NCBI GenBank assembly: GCA_003094535.1
Contig: NATV01000129.1
Location: forward strand, 1 to 50,742
Direction of reading: 5' to 3'
Length of the DNA: 50,742 nucleotides
Source: a gamma proteobacterium symbiont of Ctena orbiculata
GTDB lineage: Bacteria; Pseudomonadota; Gammaproteobacteria; Chromatiales; Chromatiaceae
Position 1 is the stretch's first letter, and every line of letters starts with the position of its first letter. This document shows, in pieces, positions 25,231 through 35,725 of the stretch. A model generated the notes under the pieces. It worked only from the letters and a program-made list of their open reading frames with translations. It made no database searches and was not told the DNA's origin. The position numbers and the translations under genes are program-made.

Positions 25231-27936
25231 TCAGGAACCGAGACTGTTCAGCAGCTCCTGGGCCTCTTTCTGCTGAGTGTCGCTACCTTCGCTGGAGACC
25301 TCCTCGAGGATGCTCTTGGCGCCTTCAATGTCGCCCATGTCGATATAGGCCCGGGCCAGATCCAGCTTGGTGGTGATCTCATCGGTGGAGTCGAGGTCCA
25401 GATTTTCACTATGGCTCTGCAACAGACTCAATTCATCCGCTTCCGGTTCTTCGCTGTCCAGATCCGAGGAGAGCCCTTCCAACTCCCTCTCGATACTCTC
25501 CAGATCCAGATTGTCCAAGGTCTCTGAATCCTCGAGTTCGATGGCATCCGAGGTGCCGGCAGCGGTTACATCAGCGGAAACATCCGAATCCTGCTCGATA
25601 TCCGCCAGATCGAAGGGCTGCTGCGCCTCTTCGACATTTGAATCCATATCGAGATCACTGAGGTCGATATCCAAGGCATCTTCCTCCTGAGGCGGAGTAG
25701 TCTCGCCCGACTCCATCTTGTTGAGGAATTCCGAATCCATGGAGAGATTGGCTTCAAGGCTTTCGGAATCCATCTCGTCGATACTCTCCAGACCACTGAG
25801 GTCCATGGAATCGATCTCGACGTCGGACGACGCCTGAGGCTCCTGGGTCTGGGCCTGGGCCTCCTCTTGATGGTCGACAACCGGTTCTGAGGCGATATCC
25901 AGTCCAAGGTCGCCGAGGGTGTCGTCACCCGATACCACGCCACCTGTAGCCACGCCGGCAGCACCGGCAAACAGGGCAAGTGACGGATCAAGCTCTTTGC
26001 CCATCGCGGCGATTTTGGTCCAGGTATCCGGCTCCCTATCCTCCAGCCCCCCGTCGTGCAACTCCTGGGCCAGGGCGTTGAACTCCTGCGACTTTTTCGC
26101 CGAGAAGTAGATTTCAGCAAGCTTGTGCTTCAGCTCCTCGCGTTCCGGATTCTTTTCCATCGCCTGTTTGATCAACTCTTCGGCCTGTTGATAACGGCCG
26201 TAGGCGATATAGACGTCGGCCTCGGAGAGAGGATCGACTTCACCGGTCTCATCCTGCAGTGCATCGATATCACTGGGAGAGAAATCACTCATGAACGAGG
26301 TTTCGTCGGTCGGTGCGGTGAGCGAACTCGAATCATCCTTGCTGGTGGTAACGACGCCGCTGTCCGGTGATACCAGAATACTCTCGGCAAACTCCGCCTC
26401 GGCCTCTTTACGACGGCGCATGATCATCCATAACAGGCCGATCAATAGGACAGCGACACCACCGACGATGGAGAGCAGGGTGCTGTTTTCCTTGACGCCA
26501 TCGAAGTAACTCACCTTTTTCGGCGGTATCGGGGCAACCGGGGGTCTAGCCGGCGTCGGTTCGACCTTGGCGATCTTTGGTGCCGTCTCAACTGCAGGCG
26601 GCTCAACGACAGGTGGCGCCTCGGTAACCGCGGGCTCCGCCTGCTGGGCCGCTTCGATCTTGGCTTCGATATCGACCTCTTCGATGACCGTACCGGGTGG
26701 AACCGGAACCACAGGCTCCTCAGCCACGGCCGGCGGCGCTGCTTCTACCTCGGGCGGCGCCATTTCAGGTTCAGCTTCCGCTTCAGGCTCAGCCGGCGCC
26801 GGTGCGGGCTCAACCGCCTCCATCTCTTCCATTTTCTCCGCGGCGATCTCCTGCGCGGTTTGGATCTCGGCCAGCTCATCGCTCTTCAGGGTCAACAACC
26901 GCTGTATATCCTGGATCTGTTTTTCCAGATCCTGCACTCGATTCCGCAGTGCTTCATTCTCTTGCAGGGCCCCTTCGTTTGACTCCCGGACCAGCATGAT
27001 CTCTTCCTGCAGGCGCCTGACTTCACTGTCGGATTCAGCCATGCCTTCGCGTTCGGCGGCTTCACCCTCGCCAGGCTTGGCGGATATCAGACGCAGGCGA
27101 TCTTCCTCTTTGGCCTCGACCCTCTCCTGAGTCTTGGTGGTCGTGGGAGCCGCGGGCACGCCGCGATCTGCTTTCCATGACCTTGTCTGGGCAAGGAATT
27201 CCTCCCGTGCTTCCTGCTTGGTAAGCGAGGTAACACCCGCATCCTCAGGCAACCTCAGTATCTTGCCGACCTTGAGATTGTTGACGTTGTTGTTGATGAA
27301 GGCGGATGGATTATGACGCTGCAGCGCCATCATCACCTGTTCCACCGACTCATCCGCACGCTGCATCCCCTTGGCAATGGTCCAGAGGTTGTCATTGGGC
27401 TGTACCGGACCATACTCCCTGGTCCCGGGCTCACTGCTCACCGAAGAGGTCACTGCCACGGGGCGAGACCTGCCAACCTGGGTTGTGGAAGGCGTGATCG
27501 TGGTAGCAGGCGCGGTAACGGGCTGAGGCGCCCGTTTGAGGGTTACAGGCGGATCGAGCAGTACCGTGTATTCGCGTACCAGTCTGCCCTTTGGCCAATT
27601 CACCTCAATCAAAAAGTTAAGGAAAGGCTCGCGAATGGCATCTTTGCTTGAAATGGTGATCACCGGCTTGCCGGCGGGCGTCAACATCGGGGTAAATGTC
27701 AAGCCGGTCAATAGGTAAGGCCTCTCCATGCCCGCCTTCTCAAAGGCCTCGCGTGAGGCGAGCGCAACACGAACGTCCTGCAGTTCTTCCTGGGAGACCG
27801 AAAGCAGATCGATATCGGCTTTGAAGGCTTGGTTGAGTGCAGACTGGGGATGTATTTCACCCAATCCGAGGGCCAAGACACCGACGGGTGATAGGGCTGT
27901 TGCCACAGCCACTGCCAGAGACAGCTTACGAATCAT
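25231..27936 (-). CDS. fimV: FimV-type peptidoglycan-binding polar hub protein
   Basis: The start is the ATG at 27936, directly behind AGGAGGAAGC; ten more codons are open upstream. The 901-residue protein has a signal peptide, the FimV N-terminal domain (LGLGEIHPQSALNQAFKADIDL) and a LysM-like region (PNDNLWTIAKGMQR to VGKILRLPED). A coiled coil and a Pro/Glu/Ala-rich stretch follow, then one membrane helix (LLSIVGGVAVLLIGLLWMIM). The cytoplasmic part is very acidic with TPR-like repeats and ends in the conserved FimV C-terminal domain (TKLDLARAYIDMGDIEGAKSIL). FimV organises the cell pole and supports type IV pili and c-di-GMP signalling. The position before truA is the usual one. Confidence 0.93.
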   Translation of the reverse strand: MIRKLSLAVAVATALSPVGVLALGLGEIHPQSALNQAFKADIDLLSVSQEELQDVRVALASREAFEKAGMERPYLLTGLTFTPMLTPAGKPVITISSKDAIREPFLNFLIEVNWPKGRLVREYTVLLDPPVTLKRAPQPVTAPATTITPSTTQVGRSRPVAVTSSVSSEPGTREYGPVQPNDNLWTIAKGMQRADESVEQVMMALQRHNPSAFINNNVNNLKVGKILRLPEDAGVTSLTKQEAREEFLAQTRSWKADRGVPAAPTTTKTQERVEAKEEDRLRLISAKPGEGEAAEREGMAESDSEVRRLQEEIMLVRESNEGALQENEALRNRVQDLEKQIQDIQRLLTLKSDELAEIQTAQEIAAEKMEEMEAVEPAPAPAEPEAEAEPEMAPPEVEAAPPAVAEEPVVPVPPGTVIEEVDIEAKIEAAQQAEPAVTEAPPVVEPPAVETAPKIAKVEPTPARPPVAPIPPKKVSYFDGVKENSTLLSIVGGVAVLLIGLLWMIMRRRKEAEAEFAESILVSPDSGVVTTSKDDSSSLTAPTDETSFMSDFSPSDIDALQDETGEVDPLSEADVYIAYGRYQQAEELIKQAMEKNPEREELKHKLAEIYFSAKKSQEFNALAQELHDGGLEDREPDTWTKIAAMGKELDPSLALFAGAAGVATGGVVSGDDTLGDLGLDIASEPVVDHQEEAQAQTQEPQASSDVEIDSMDLSGLESIDEMDSESLEANLSMDSEFLNKMESGETTPPQEEDALDIDLSDLDMDSNVEEAQQPFDLADIEQDSDVSADVTAAGTSDAIELEDSETLDNLDLESIERELEGLSSDLDSEEPEADELSLLQSHSENLDLDSTDEITTKLDLARAYIDMGDIEGAKSILEEVSSEGSDTQQKEAQELLNSLGS

Positions 27937-28325
27937 GCTTCCTCCTTGCCAGAGAACATAACCCACCGGTCAAACTCAGTCCGAATACAGTGTTCAAGAA
28001 GGTCCGCCGAACAGTCCCGATAGGTTTAGAATAAACTTAATAATTAGTCGCTAACTATAGCTGATAAATAATCTTTTTACCAAAACTTCAATGATCTTCA
28101 CACTATTTTCTGCGTAACCATACCGTCGTTAGCGTGCGACTACCCAAAGTGAGAAATAGGTCGAATTTTTCACCCTGAAAAAAACACCCCTACAAACCAA
28201 TTGCCGATTCCATCATCATCAACCAATCCCCTGATTCGTCGACCTGAAACAGAAAACCCCGTCGTCAGACGATCGCCTCCACGACGGGGTTGAACACTGG
28301 TTGGCGCAAATACTCCGGTTGAGGC
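27937..28325. other. Intergenic region between asd and fimV
   Basis: Nearly 390 bases lie between the asd stop and the fimV start. The asd-proximal end carries the terminator at 28253-28291. The rest is AT-rich and presumably holds the fimV promoter; I could not single out a convincing -35/-10 pair, and I see no gene. Confidence 0.45.
28253..28291 (-). terminator. Rho-independent terminator of asd
   Basis: AACCCCGTCGT (28255-28265) pairs perfectly with ACGACGGGGTT (28281-28291) around a 15-base loop, and on the minus strand the stem is followed by TTTTC. The stop codon of asd lies 35 bases upstream. Confidence 0.85.
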
Positions 28326-29441
28326 TCAAGCCTCAAGCAGAATTCTCAACATGCGCCGCAAAGGTTCAGCTGCTCCCCATAGCAGTTGATCGCCTACGGT
28401 AAAGGCATTCAGATACTCGTCACCCAGGTTCATCTTTCTCAGCCGCCCGATCGGGACAGTCAAGGTTCCTGTAACCTGGGATGGGTTCAATTCCTGTATC
28501 GTGATATCCCGATCATTGGGGATAACCTTTACCCAGTTATTGGCACTTGCCAATATCGACTCCACTTCGTCTATCGGCACATCACTGCGTAACTTTATGG
28601 TTAATGCCTGACTATGACAGCGCATTGAACCGATACGCACGCAGGTGCCATCGATAGGTACGGGTTTGTCGCTGCGGCCGAGTATCTTGTTGGTCTCGAC
28701 AAATCCCTTCCACTCCTCCTTGCTCTGACCGTTTTCCAATGCCACGTCGATCCAGGGAATGAGGCTTCCGGCCAGGGCGGCACCAAAATTATCCGTGGGG
28801 AAAGATTCGCTGCGCATCGTTTGCGCCACATCCCTGTCGATATCGAGGATCGCGGAAGCAGGATCAGCCAGGGCGCCACTCACCGATGCCTCGAGCGCTC
28901 CCATTTGACTGAGCAGTTCCCGCATGTTGCGTGCCCCGGCACCGGATGCCGCCTGATAGGTCATGGATGTCGTCCATTCCACGAGGTCTTGCTGAAACAA
29001 CCCGCCGAGTGCCATCAGCATCAGACTCACGGTGCAGTTGCCACCGATGAAATCTCTCTTGCCGTTGACCAGACCGTCACGAATTACAGGCTCGTTGACC
29101 GGATCGAGGACAATCACCGTATGGTCTTTCATGCGCAGACTGGATGCGGCATCGATCCAATAACCCCGCCAACCCGCGCTGCGCAACTTATCATAGACCT
29201 GATTGGTATAGCTGCCACCCTGGCAGGTCAGGATCGCGTCCATCTCCATCAAGGCATCGATATCGGTGGCGTCTCTCAGCGGTGCGCGCCCCCTGCCGAT
29301 ATCGGGGCCAGGTTGGCCAACCTGAGAGGTGGTGAAGAATACCGGCTCTTCGATGCCCGCAAAATCATTCTCCTCCAGCATGCGCCCCATCAACACGGAA
29401 CCAACCATGCCTCGCCAACCAACAATACCTACTCGTTTCAT
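28326..29441 (-). CDS. asd: Aspartate-semialdehyde dehydrogenase
   Basis: From the ATG at 29441 the protein has 371 residues and begins [21 protein letters not shown], the gammaproteobacterial Asd form with its NADP-binding glycine motif. The catalytic cysteine is in [17 protein letters not shown] near 135, and the substrate-binding arginine and histidine are in [14 protein letters not shown]. It makes aspartate semialdehyde for lysine, threonine, methionine and diaminopimelate. The frame is open to 29492, but the extra 17 residues are not part of the family. It lies 137 bases after leuB. Confidence 0.95.
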   Translation of the reverse strand: MKRVGIVGWRGMVGSVLMGRMLEENDFAGIEEPVFFTTSQVGQPGPDIGRGRAPLRDATDIDALMEMDAILTCQGGSYTNQVYDKLRSAGWRGYWIDAASSLRMKDHTVIVLDPVNEPVIRDGLVNGKRDFIGGNCTVSLMLMALGGLFQQDLVEWTTSMTYQAASGAGARNMRELLSQMGALEASVSGALADPASAILDIDRDVAQTMRSESFPTDNFGAALAGSLIPWIDVALENGQSKEEWKGFVETNKILGRSDKPVPIDGTCVRIGSMRCHSQALTIKLRSDVPIDEVESILASANNWVKVIPNDRDITIQELNPSQVTGTLTVPIGRLRKMNLGDEYLNAFTVGDQLLWGAAEPLRRMLRILLEA

Positions 29442-29578
29442 CTCTATACCATTTATAAGAATATCTGCGCGGTTAACCTGAAATTCATCCAAAGTGATGC
29501 AAAATCCAGGTCTGCATCGGGGTAAAAACGGCTTATATTACATCTAAAAAGCCAGGATTCACCAGGTAAAAAATAAAA

Positions 29579-30655
29579 TCAACTCAATGCCGAAACCACG
29601 GCATCACCCATCGCATCACAACTCACTTCAGTCATGCCATCGGACATGATGTCGGCTGTGCGCAAACCGTTATCCAAAACCCTATCCACGGCACTCTCAA
29701 TCCGCTCCGCCATTGCCGCCTCGTCGAGGCTATATCGCAACATCATCGCCACGGAAAGAATCGTCGCCAACGGATTGGCTGTCCCCGTGCCCGCTATATC
29801 CGGCGCCGACCCGTGAATCGGTTCGTACATGCCCTTGCCCCGATCATCCAGCGAAGCGGAGGGTAGCATGCCGATAGAGCCTGTCAGCATGGCCGCACAA
29901 TCGGATAGAATATCGCCAAACATATTGGTCGTCACCATCACATCGAACTGCTTGGGCCATTTCACCAGCTGCATTGCCGCGTTGTCCACATACATGTGAG
30001 TCAGTTCAACATCCGGGAAGTCCGCACCGATCGCGGTCACCACCTCACGCCAAAGTTCGGTCGTCTCGAGCACATTGGCCTTATCCACCGAACAGACCCT
30101 GCTTCCCCGTTTTCTCGCGATGTCGAAGGCGACCCTCGCGATACGGTCGATTTCCGACTCGGAATAGACCAGGGTGTTAAAACCCTGACGCTCGCCGCTA
30201 TCCAGTTCACGTATCCCACGGGGCTGGCCGAAGTAGATGCCACCGGTGAGTTCACGCACGATCATGATATCGAGGCCTGCCACGAGATCCGCCTTCAGAC
30301 TCGACGCGCCGGCCAGCTGGGGATAGAGAATCGCAGGACGGAGATTGGCAAACAGATTCAACTCGGACCTCAGTCCCAGCAATCCCTTCTCGGGTCGAAT
30401 CGAGATATCCAATGGCTCCCACTTGGGACCGCCCACGGCGCCAAGCAGGATCGCATCCGCCTGCCTTGCCAGGTCGAGGGTGGCATCGGGCAAGGGACCC
30501 CCGGTGGCATCGATCGCGGCGCCGCCCACCAGCGCCTCGTCGAATTCGATCGCCAGGCCGAAATCGTCTCTCAGCGCAGCCAGCACCTTGACCGCCTCTG
30601 TGACAATCTCAGGACCAATGCCGTCACCCGGCAGTATCAGTATGGTTTTGCTCAT
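29579..30655 (-). CDS. leuB: 3-isopropylmalate dehydrogenase
   Basis: The 358-residue protein begins [18 protein letters not shown] and carries the family signature around [13 protein letters not shown], with the substrate residues in [14 protein letters not shown] and [11 protein letters not shown]. It oxidises and decarboxylates 3-isopropylmalate with NAD+, the third step of leucine synthesis. It follows leuD by 112 bases and precedes asd, the standard leuCDB-asd order. Confidence 0.97.
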   Translation of the reverse strand: MSKTILILPGDGIGPEIVTEAVKVLAALRDDFGLAIEFDEALVGGAAIDATGGPLPDATLDLARQADAILLGAVGGPKWEPLDISIRPEKGLLGLRSELNLFANLRPAILYPQLAGASSLKADLVAGLDIMIVRELTGGIYFGQPRGIRELDSGERQGFNTLVYSESEIDRIARVAFDIARKRGSRVCSVDKANVLETTELWREVVTAIGADFPDVELTHMYVDNAAMQLVKWPKQFDVMVTTNMFGDILSDCAAMLTGSIGMLPSASLDDRGKGMYEPIHGSAPDIAGTGTANPLATILSVAMMLRYSLDEAAMAERIESAVDRVLDNGLRTADIMSDGMTEVSCDAMGDAVVSALS

Positions 30656-30767
30656 TCTCTATCACCCACTAGGATTCATGATTGGCGGGAATTTACCCGA
30701 TTTACTCTATGTAATATCAATAGATTGTATCCACTGTCTAATACGCAAAATCAGCATTGGAATCGGC

Positions 30768-31412
30768 TCAGGATCGATTACCGAAGAGCCAGGGGGCCTC
30801 GACCCGCCTGCGCGCCTCATAGGCCCTGATCTCATCTATGCGCTGCAGCGTCAGACCGATATCATCCAATCCATTCAACAGACAGTGCATACGAAAGGCA
30901 TCGACTTCGAAGTTGCGTTGCCAACCACCGGCGGTCAGCAGTTGTTGAGAGAGGTCCACCCTCATCTCCAGCGCCTTGTCCACAGTCGCCATTCGAAATA
31001 AATCGTCGATTACTTTATCTTCCAATACAATGGGTAATATTCCATTCTTAAAGCAATTATTAAAGAAAATATCGGCAAAACTCGGGGCCAGAATCACCCT
31101 AAATCCATAGTCAGCAAGGGCCCATGGCGCATGCTCCCGGGATGAGCCGCAGCCAAAATTCTCCCTCGCCAGGAGAATCTGCGCACCCCGATACCGGGGA
31201 TCGTTGAGCACGAAATCGGGATTGACGGCCCTATTGCTGTTGTCCATACCCGGTTCGCCATGATCGAGATAGCGCCACTCATCAAAGAGATTGGGGCCAA
31301 AGCCGGAGCGTTTGATCGACTTCAGAAACTGCTTCGGAATAATGGCATCCGTATCCACGTTGGATCTATCCAACGGACATACGACGCCGTTAAAGGTTTT
31401 GAATTTTTCCAC
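30768..31412 (-). CDS. leuD: 3-isopropylmalate dehydratase small subunit
   Basis: The start is the GTG at 31412, eight bases after a perfect AGGAGG; an upstream GTG would make leuD start right at the leuC stop. The 214-residue protein begins [31 protein letters not shown] and contains [15 protein letters not shown], the hallmark of the aconitase swivel domain. With LeuC it isomerises 2- to 3-isopropylmalate. Confidence 0.96.
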   Translation of the reverse strand: MEKFKTFNGVVCPLDRSNVDTDAIIPKQFLKSIKRSGFGPNLFDEWRYLDHGEPGMDNSNRAVNPDFVLNDPRYRGAQILLARENFGCGSSREHAPWALADYGFRVILAPSFADIFFNNCFKNGILPIVLEDKVIDDLFRMATVDKALEMRVDLSQQLLTAGGWQRNFEVDAFRMHCLLNGLDDIGLTLQRIDEIRAYEARRRVEAPWLFGNRS

Positions 31413-31442
31413 TGTTGCTTCCTCCTGTTGCGGCGGCTGCAC

Positions 31443-32864
31443 TCAACCTTTGTCGAGATCGGCAAGATCGACGAAACGGCCTGTCACTGCAGCGGCGGCA
31501 GCCATTGCGGGACTCACCAGATGGGTCCGCCCACCCTGCCCCTGCCTGCCTTCGAAATTGCGATTCGAGGTAGAGGCACAGCGCTCACCCGGCTCCAGGC
31601 GGTCGGCATTCATGGCAAGGCACATGGAACAGCCCGGTTGCCGCCATTCAAAACCGGCATCGATGAAAATCTCATCGAGCCCTTCGGCCTCTGCCTGGGC
31701 CTTGACCAGGCCGGAGCCCGGCACCACCAACGCCTGCTTGACGTTGCCAGCGACCTTGCGTCCCTTGGCAATACCCGCGGCAGCACGCAGATCCTCTATT
31801 CTCGAGTTGGTGCAGGAACCGATGAAAATCCTGTCGAGCGGGATCTCGGTGATCGGCGTACCCGCCTCTAGGCCCATGTAGTCAAGGGCACGCTGCATCC
31901 CTTCCGCTTTGACGCTGTCGTTTTCCTCTCCCGGATCGGGGACGAGTTGATCCACGGCCACCACCATCTCGGGTGATGTACCCCAGGTCACCTGCGGCCT
32001 GATGGTCGTGGCATCCAATGTCACCACGCGATCGAACTGCGCACCCTGGTCGCTGTGCAAGGTCCTCCAGTAGGCAACCGCCTGTTCCCATAACCCGCCC
32101 TCGGGTGCGTAGGGCCGCCCTTTGACATACTCGATGGTCTTGTCGTCAACGGCGATAAAGCCTGCCCGTGCGCCCGCCTCGATGGCCATGTTACAGAGGG
32201 TGAGACGGCCCTCGATGGAGAGGGCTTCGATCGCCGATCCCGCAAATTCGATCGCATAGCCGGTTCCGCCGGCGGTACCGATCTCACCGATGATCGCCAA
32301 TACAAGATCCTTTGCCGTCACCCCCCTGCCCGGCTCACCCTCGACCCGGATCTGCATCGCCTTCGACTTTTTCTGTATCAGGCATTGGGTGGCAAGCACA
32401 TGCTCGACCTCGGAGGTCCCGATGCCGAAGGCCAGTGCACCCACCGCGCCGTGGGTAGAGGTATGGGAATCACCGCAGACCACCGTCATACCCGGCAGGG
32501 TCGCACCCTGCTCGGGACCGATCACATGGACTATGCCCTGGCGCGGATCGAGCATCTGGAACTCGGTGATGCCGAAGTCGCGGCAGTTGGCATCCAGGGT
32601 CTCGACCTGGGTTCTGGAGATGGGATCCCGGATCGCCTCCACACCCCCCTCCCGGGGCGTCGTCGGTACATTATGATCCGGCGTCGCCAGATTGGCATCG
32701 ACGCGCCAGGGCTTGCGCCCCGCAAGACGCAGACCTTCGAACGCCTGCGGCGAAGTGACTTCGTGCACCAGGTGTCTGTCGATGTAGATCAGCGCGGTAC
32801 CATCCGCCTCGGTACGCACCAGGTGGGATTCCCACAATTTGTCATAAAGGGTCTTGGCACTCAT
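31443..32864 (-). CDS. leuC: 3-isopropylmalate dehydratase large subunit
   Basis: The 473-residue protein begins with [13 protein letters not shown] and contains [29 protein letters not shown]. The iron-sulfur cysteines are in IGSCTNSR and in GCSMCLAMN, with [14 protein letters not shown] near the end. It is the 4Fe-4S subunit of isopropylmalate isomerase. It is the first gene of leuCDB and is divergent from a LysR gene, with 105 bases between the starts. Confidence 0.97.
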   Translation of the reverse strand: MSAKTLYDKLWESHLVRTEADGTALIYIDRHLVHEVTSPQAFEGLRLAGRKPWRVDANLATPDHNVPTTPREGGVEAIRDPISRTQVETLDANCRDFGITEFQMLDPRQGIVHVIGPEQGATLPGMTVVCGDSHTSTHGAVGALAFGIGTSEVEHVLATQCLIQKKSKAMQIRVEGEPGRGVTAKDLVLAIIGEIGTAGGTGYAIEFAGSAIEALSIEGRLTLCNMAIEAGARAGFIAVDDKTIEYVKGRPYAPEGGLWEQAVAYWRTLHSDQGAQFDRVVTLDATTIRPQVTWGTSPEMVVAVDQLVPDPGEENDSVKAEGMQRALDYMGLEAGTPITEIPLDRIFIGSCTNSRIEDLRAAAGIAKGRKVAGNVKQALVVPGSGLVKAQAEAEGLDEIFIDAGFEWRQPGCSMCLAMNADRLEPGERCASTSNRNFEGRQGQGGRTHLVSPAMAAAAAVTGRFVDLADLDKG

Positions 32865-32969
32865 CTATAGCCTCATCCGGGATCGATTGAATGATGAAAA
32901 ACATAGGGGAGTATGCTACATAATACAAATTCATATTTTTCATTTTTTCCATTCTTATTAGGAATAGAT
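32865..32969. promoter_or_regulatory. Divergent leuC / LysR control region
   Basis: This AT-rich 105-base gap lies between the divergent starts of leuC and a LysR-type regulator, the usual place for LysR binding and for both promoters. A GTAT-N8-ATAC pair spans about 32911-32926, but I see no strong palindrome. Control of leuCDB by the neighbouring regulator is inference from arrangement. Confidence 0.4.
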
Positions 32970-33845
32970 ATGGAATTAAACACCCTTCGCGCCTTTGTCC
33001 AGGTGGCCCGCGACGGCTCGTTTTCCCAGGCGGCAGAACACCTCTTTCTGACACAACCCGCAATCAGCAAACGCATCGCCTCGCTGGAGAACGAGCTCGA
33101 CACCCGGCTGTTCGACCGCATGGGAAGGCAGGTCTTCCTCACCGAGGCGGGCCGGCATCTGCTGCCGAGAGCGGAGCATATCATTGATCAGATGAGCGAT
33201 ATCCGCCGCGAACTCGCCAACCTCAGCGGCAGGGTCGCGGGACGATTGGCAATGGCCACCAGCCACCATATCGGCCTCCACCAGCTGCCGGCGGTTTTGC
33301 GAAGTTATAGCGATACCAATCCCCAGGTGGAACTGGACATCCGCTTTATGGAGTCGGAGCGGGCCTGCCAGGCGGTGGAACAAGGGGAGCTGGAACTGGC
33401 CGTGGTCACCCTGCCCTTGAATCCGGTGGATGCCCTTCAAAGCAAGACGATCTGGCACGATCCGTTGCTGGTAGTGGTCGGCCTGGACCATCCCCTGGCG
33501 AAGCTGGAGACGGTGAGTCTCCCGGAGCTGGTGAGCTATCCTGCGGTGCTACCCACCCGGGGCACCTACACCCGAACGCTGATTGAGCAGCGGATCAACC
33601 GGCATCATCTGCAGGTCAACTGCACCCTCTCCACCGACTACCTGGAGACCTTGAAGATGATGGCGACCATTGGCCTGGGATGGAGTCTTCTGCCGGATAT
33701 CCTGCTGGACGATCAACTGGTCCCACTGCAGGTCACCGAGCTCAAGCTGAGTCGCTCCCTCGGCATTGTCAGCCACCGTAAACGCACCCTCTCCAATGCG
33801 GCACGGGTGATGAGGGAGCTGCTGCTCTTTTACGCAAACCGATAG
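32970..33845 (+). CDS. LysR-type regulator divergent from leuCDB
   Basis: The ATG at 32970 is preceded by TTAGGA, giving a 291-residue protein that opens MELNTLRAFVQVARDGSFSQAAEHLFLTQ with the LysR winged helix (AISKRIASLENELDTRLFDR). The ligand-binding domain follows (GRLAMATSHHIGLHQLPAVLRSY, GELELAVVTLP, GLGWSLLPDILL). It likely controls the adjacent leuCDB operon in response to a leucine-pathway metabolite. It ends two bases from the end of the convergent ndk gene. Confidence 0.92.
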   Translation: MELNTLRAFVQVARDGSFSQAAEHLFLTQPAISKRIASLENELDTRLFDRMGRQVFLTEAGRHLLPRAEHIIDQMSDIRRELANLSGRVAGRLAMATSHHIGLHQLPAVLRSYSDTNPQVELDIRFMESERACQAVEQGELELAVVTLPLNPVDALQSKTIWHDPLLVVVGLDHPLAKLETVSLPELVSYPAVLPTRGTYTRTLIEQRINRHHLQVNCTLSTDYLETLKMMATIGLGWSLLPDILLDDQLVPLQVTELKLSRSLGIVSHRKRTLSNAARVMRELLLFYANR

Positions 33846-33847
33846 GC

Positions 33848-34276
33848 TCAGCGGGTGCGTTTGCAGACACCCTCGGGGAAAAAGAAATTGATTTCAGCCT
33901 TGGCGGTATCCGGTCCATCCGATCCGTGCACCGCATTCTCATCCACGGTCTGGGCAAAATCGGCGCGAATGGTGCCGGCGGCTGCCTCCTGCGGATTGGT
34001 GGCACCCATGACCTCGCGGTTGCGTGCAATCGCGTTTTCACCCTCCAGCACCTGCACCATCACCGGACCGGAGGTCATGAAATCGACCAGGTCATTATAG
34101 AAGGGGCGCTCCTTGTGCACGGCGTAGAACTCGCCTGCCTGTTCGCGACTCAGGTGGAGCATGCGCGAGGCCACGATGCGCAGATCCGCCTCCTCGAAAC
34201 GGCTGTAGATCTTGCCGATCAGGTTTTTTGCAACGGCATCCGGCTTGATGATGGAGAAGGTCTGTTCGATGGCCAT
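33848..34276 (-). CDS. ndk: Nucleoside diphosphate kinase
   Basis: The 142-residue protein starts [18 protein letters not shown] and carries the phosphohistidine in NAVHGSDG near the C-terminus, both invariant in Ndk. It balances nucleoside triphosphate pools. A palindrome lies about 50 bases upstream. It converges tightly on the LysR gene, with only two bases between the stops. Confidence 0.97.
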   Translation of the reverse strand: MAIEQTFSIIKPDAVAKNLIGKIYSRFEEADLRIVASRMLHLSREQAGEFYAVHKERPFYNDLVDFMTSGPVMVQVLEGENAIARNREVMGATNPQEAAAGTIRADFAQTVDENAVHGSDGPDTAKAEINFFFPEGVCKRTR

Positions 34277-34328
34277 GTTGGAACTCCCGAGTCACTTTTT
34301 GGCGATGGATTGATGAATAAGCAAGTGG

Positions 34329-34343
34329 TGTTGCAGTGCAACA
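34329..34343. promoter_or_regulatory. Palindrome upstream of ndk
   Basis: TGTTGCA and TGCAACA are perfect seven-base arms around one central base, 53 bases upstream of the ndk start. The spacing suits an operator near the ndk promoter. I cannot name the regulator. Confidence 0.3.
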
Positions 34344-34450
34344 AGCGCGCAACTTACTGGCCAGCTCGATTGCTGTCAAGGGATTGGCTACGATATGGAT
34401 AGGTGGTTGGCCAGTTTACTCACCCCGAATCAGGGACTTTCTGTAGTTTT

Positions 34451-34564
34451 GAGTTTTGAGTTGATGTTTTCTGAACAAAATACTTTTTTGCGGCAGAGGG
34501 CGAGACGTATGGCTAAAGAGTCCGGTTGTGGACTCTGCAACTAAATACTCACAACTCAAAACTC
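34451..34564. repeat. Short inverted repeat overlapping the MFS stop codon
   Basis: GAGTTTTGAGTTG at 34451-34463 is repeated as its exact reverse complement at 34552-34564. The right arm includes the last codons and the TGA of the MFS gene. Inside lies a hairpin, AGAGTCC and GGACTCT around GGTTGT (34517-34536). No T tract follows, so it is not a classical terminator; a small insertion element is possible. Confidence 0.4.
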
Positions 34565-35725
34565 TTCAGCATTGATCCAGCGCCATGCGATGAAGACCGC
34601 CACCAGCGCATAGGCCGCAGCGATCCAGAAGGTTGCTGCGGCACCGACGCCACTCCAGAGATAGCCGCTGAGGAGACTGCCGAAGGCCCCTCCCGCGCCA
34701 AAGCTGATACTGCTGTAGAGTGCCTGCCCCCTGCCCTGATGGCGGCCGATAAAGTAGTGGTGGACCAGATGGATGGCGGCGGCATGGAAGGTGCCGAAGG
34801 TGGCGGCGTGCATCACTTGGGCCAGCAGCACGAGAAACAGATTCTCCGGTGCGGAGCCGACCAGAATCCAGCGCACCACGGCGATCCCCAGGCTGACGAT
34901 CAATACCCTGCGCGCACCCCAGCGATGCAACATCCTGTGCATCAGGAGAAAGAGCCCGACCTCGGCGATCACTCCCAGGGCCCAGAGTTGGCCGATGACA
35001 CTGCTCGAATAACCCACCTCCTCCATGAATATGGAGTAGAAGGCGTAGTAGGCGCTATGGCTGGCCTGCATCAGGAAACAGACCAGCAAAAAGGCGATGA
35101 CATCACTGCGTTTCAACACCTGCATGATCGAGCCCTGATCCTGTTCGGGGATCACCGCCTCTTTCTCCGCCACCACCATGCTGTTAACGAAGATGCCGAA
35201 AAAGAGCGCCAGAACAAAATAGGGGATCACCTTGACTCCCCATCGGTCGAGCATGAATCCCAAGGCGATTACGGTGAGAATAAAACCGATCGAACCCCAG
35301 AGGCGGATCAGGCTGTAGCGGCGGATCTGCTCCCGCAGGTAGCTCATGGTGATCGCCTCGAATTGAGGCAGCGATGCGTTCCAGAAGAAACTGAACAGCA
35401 TCATCACCAGGGCAAAGGACCAGAATCCCCCGGCAATGAAGACCCCCAGAAAACAGAACAGCGAGAGCAGCGATGCAAGGCGCACGATGGGCATGCGGTG
35501 GCCGGTGTGATCGCCGATCCATCCCCAGATGTTGGGGGCGATCAGTTTGGTGATCATGATCACCGCCATCAGCTCGCCGATCTCCACCGGGGTGAAGTCA
35601 CGCGCCTGCAGGTAGAGCCCCCAGAAAGGGATCAGGGCGCCGAGGGATGCGAAGTAGAAAAAGTAGAAACCGGAGAGACGCCAGTAGGGCATCCGCACCG
35701 TTGCCGCAGGATTAGTCTGATCCAA
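34556..35725 (-). CDS. MFS transporter of the HcaT/LacY-like type
   Basis: The 389-residue protein has twelve predicted membrane helices and the major-facilitator loop [16 protein letters not shown] between helices 2 and 3. The [29 protein letters not shown] start and LRLWGSIGF-like segment resemble the HcaT (phenylpropionate permease) and nucleoside-symporter branch. The cargo cannot be told from sequence. The start overlaps the aroC stop by 14 bases, so it is probably cotranscribed. Its stop codon lies in a short inverted repeat. Confidence 0.88.
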   Translation of the reverse strand: MDQTNPAATVRMPYWRLSGFYFFYFASLGALIPFWGLYLQARDFTPVEIGELMAVIMITKLIAPNIWGWIGDHTGHRMPIVRLASLLSLFCFLGVFIAGGFWSFALVMMLFSFFWNASLPQFEAITMSYLREQIRRYSLIRLWGSIGFILTVIALGFMLDRWGVKVIPYFVLALFFGIFVNSMVVAEKEAVIPEQDQGSIMQVLKRSDVIAFLLVCFLMQASHSAYYAFYSIFMEEVGYSSSVIGQLWALGVIAEVGLFLLMHRMLHRWGARRVLIVSLGIAVVRWILVGSAPENLFLVLLAQVMHAATFGTFHAAAIHLVHHYFIGRHQGRGQALYSSISFGAGGAFGSLLSGYLWSGVGAAATFWIAAAYALVAVFIAWRWINAEEF

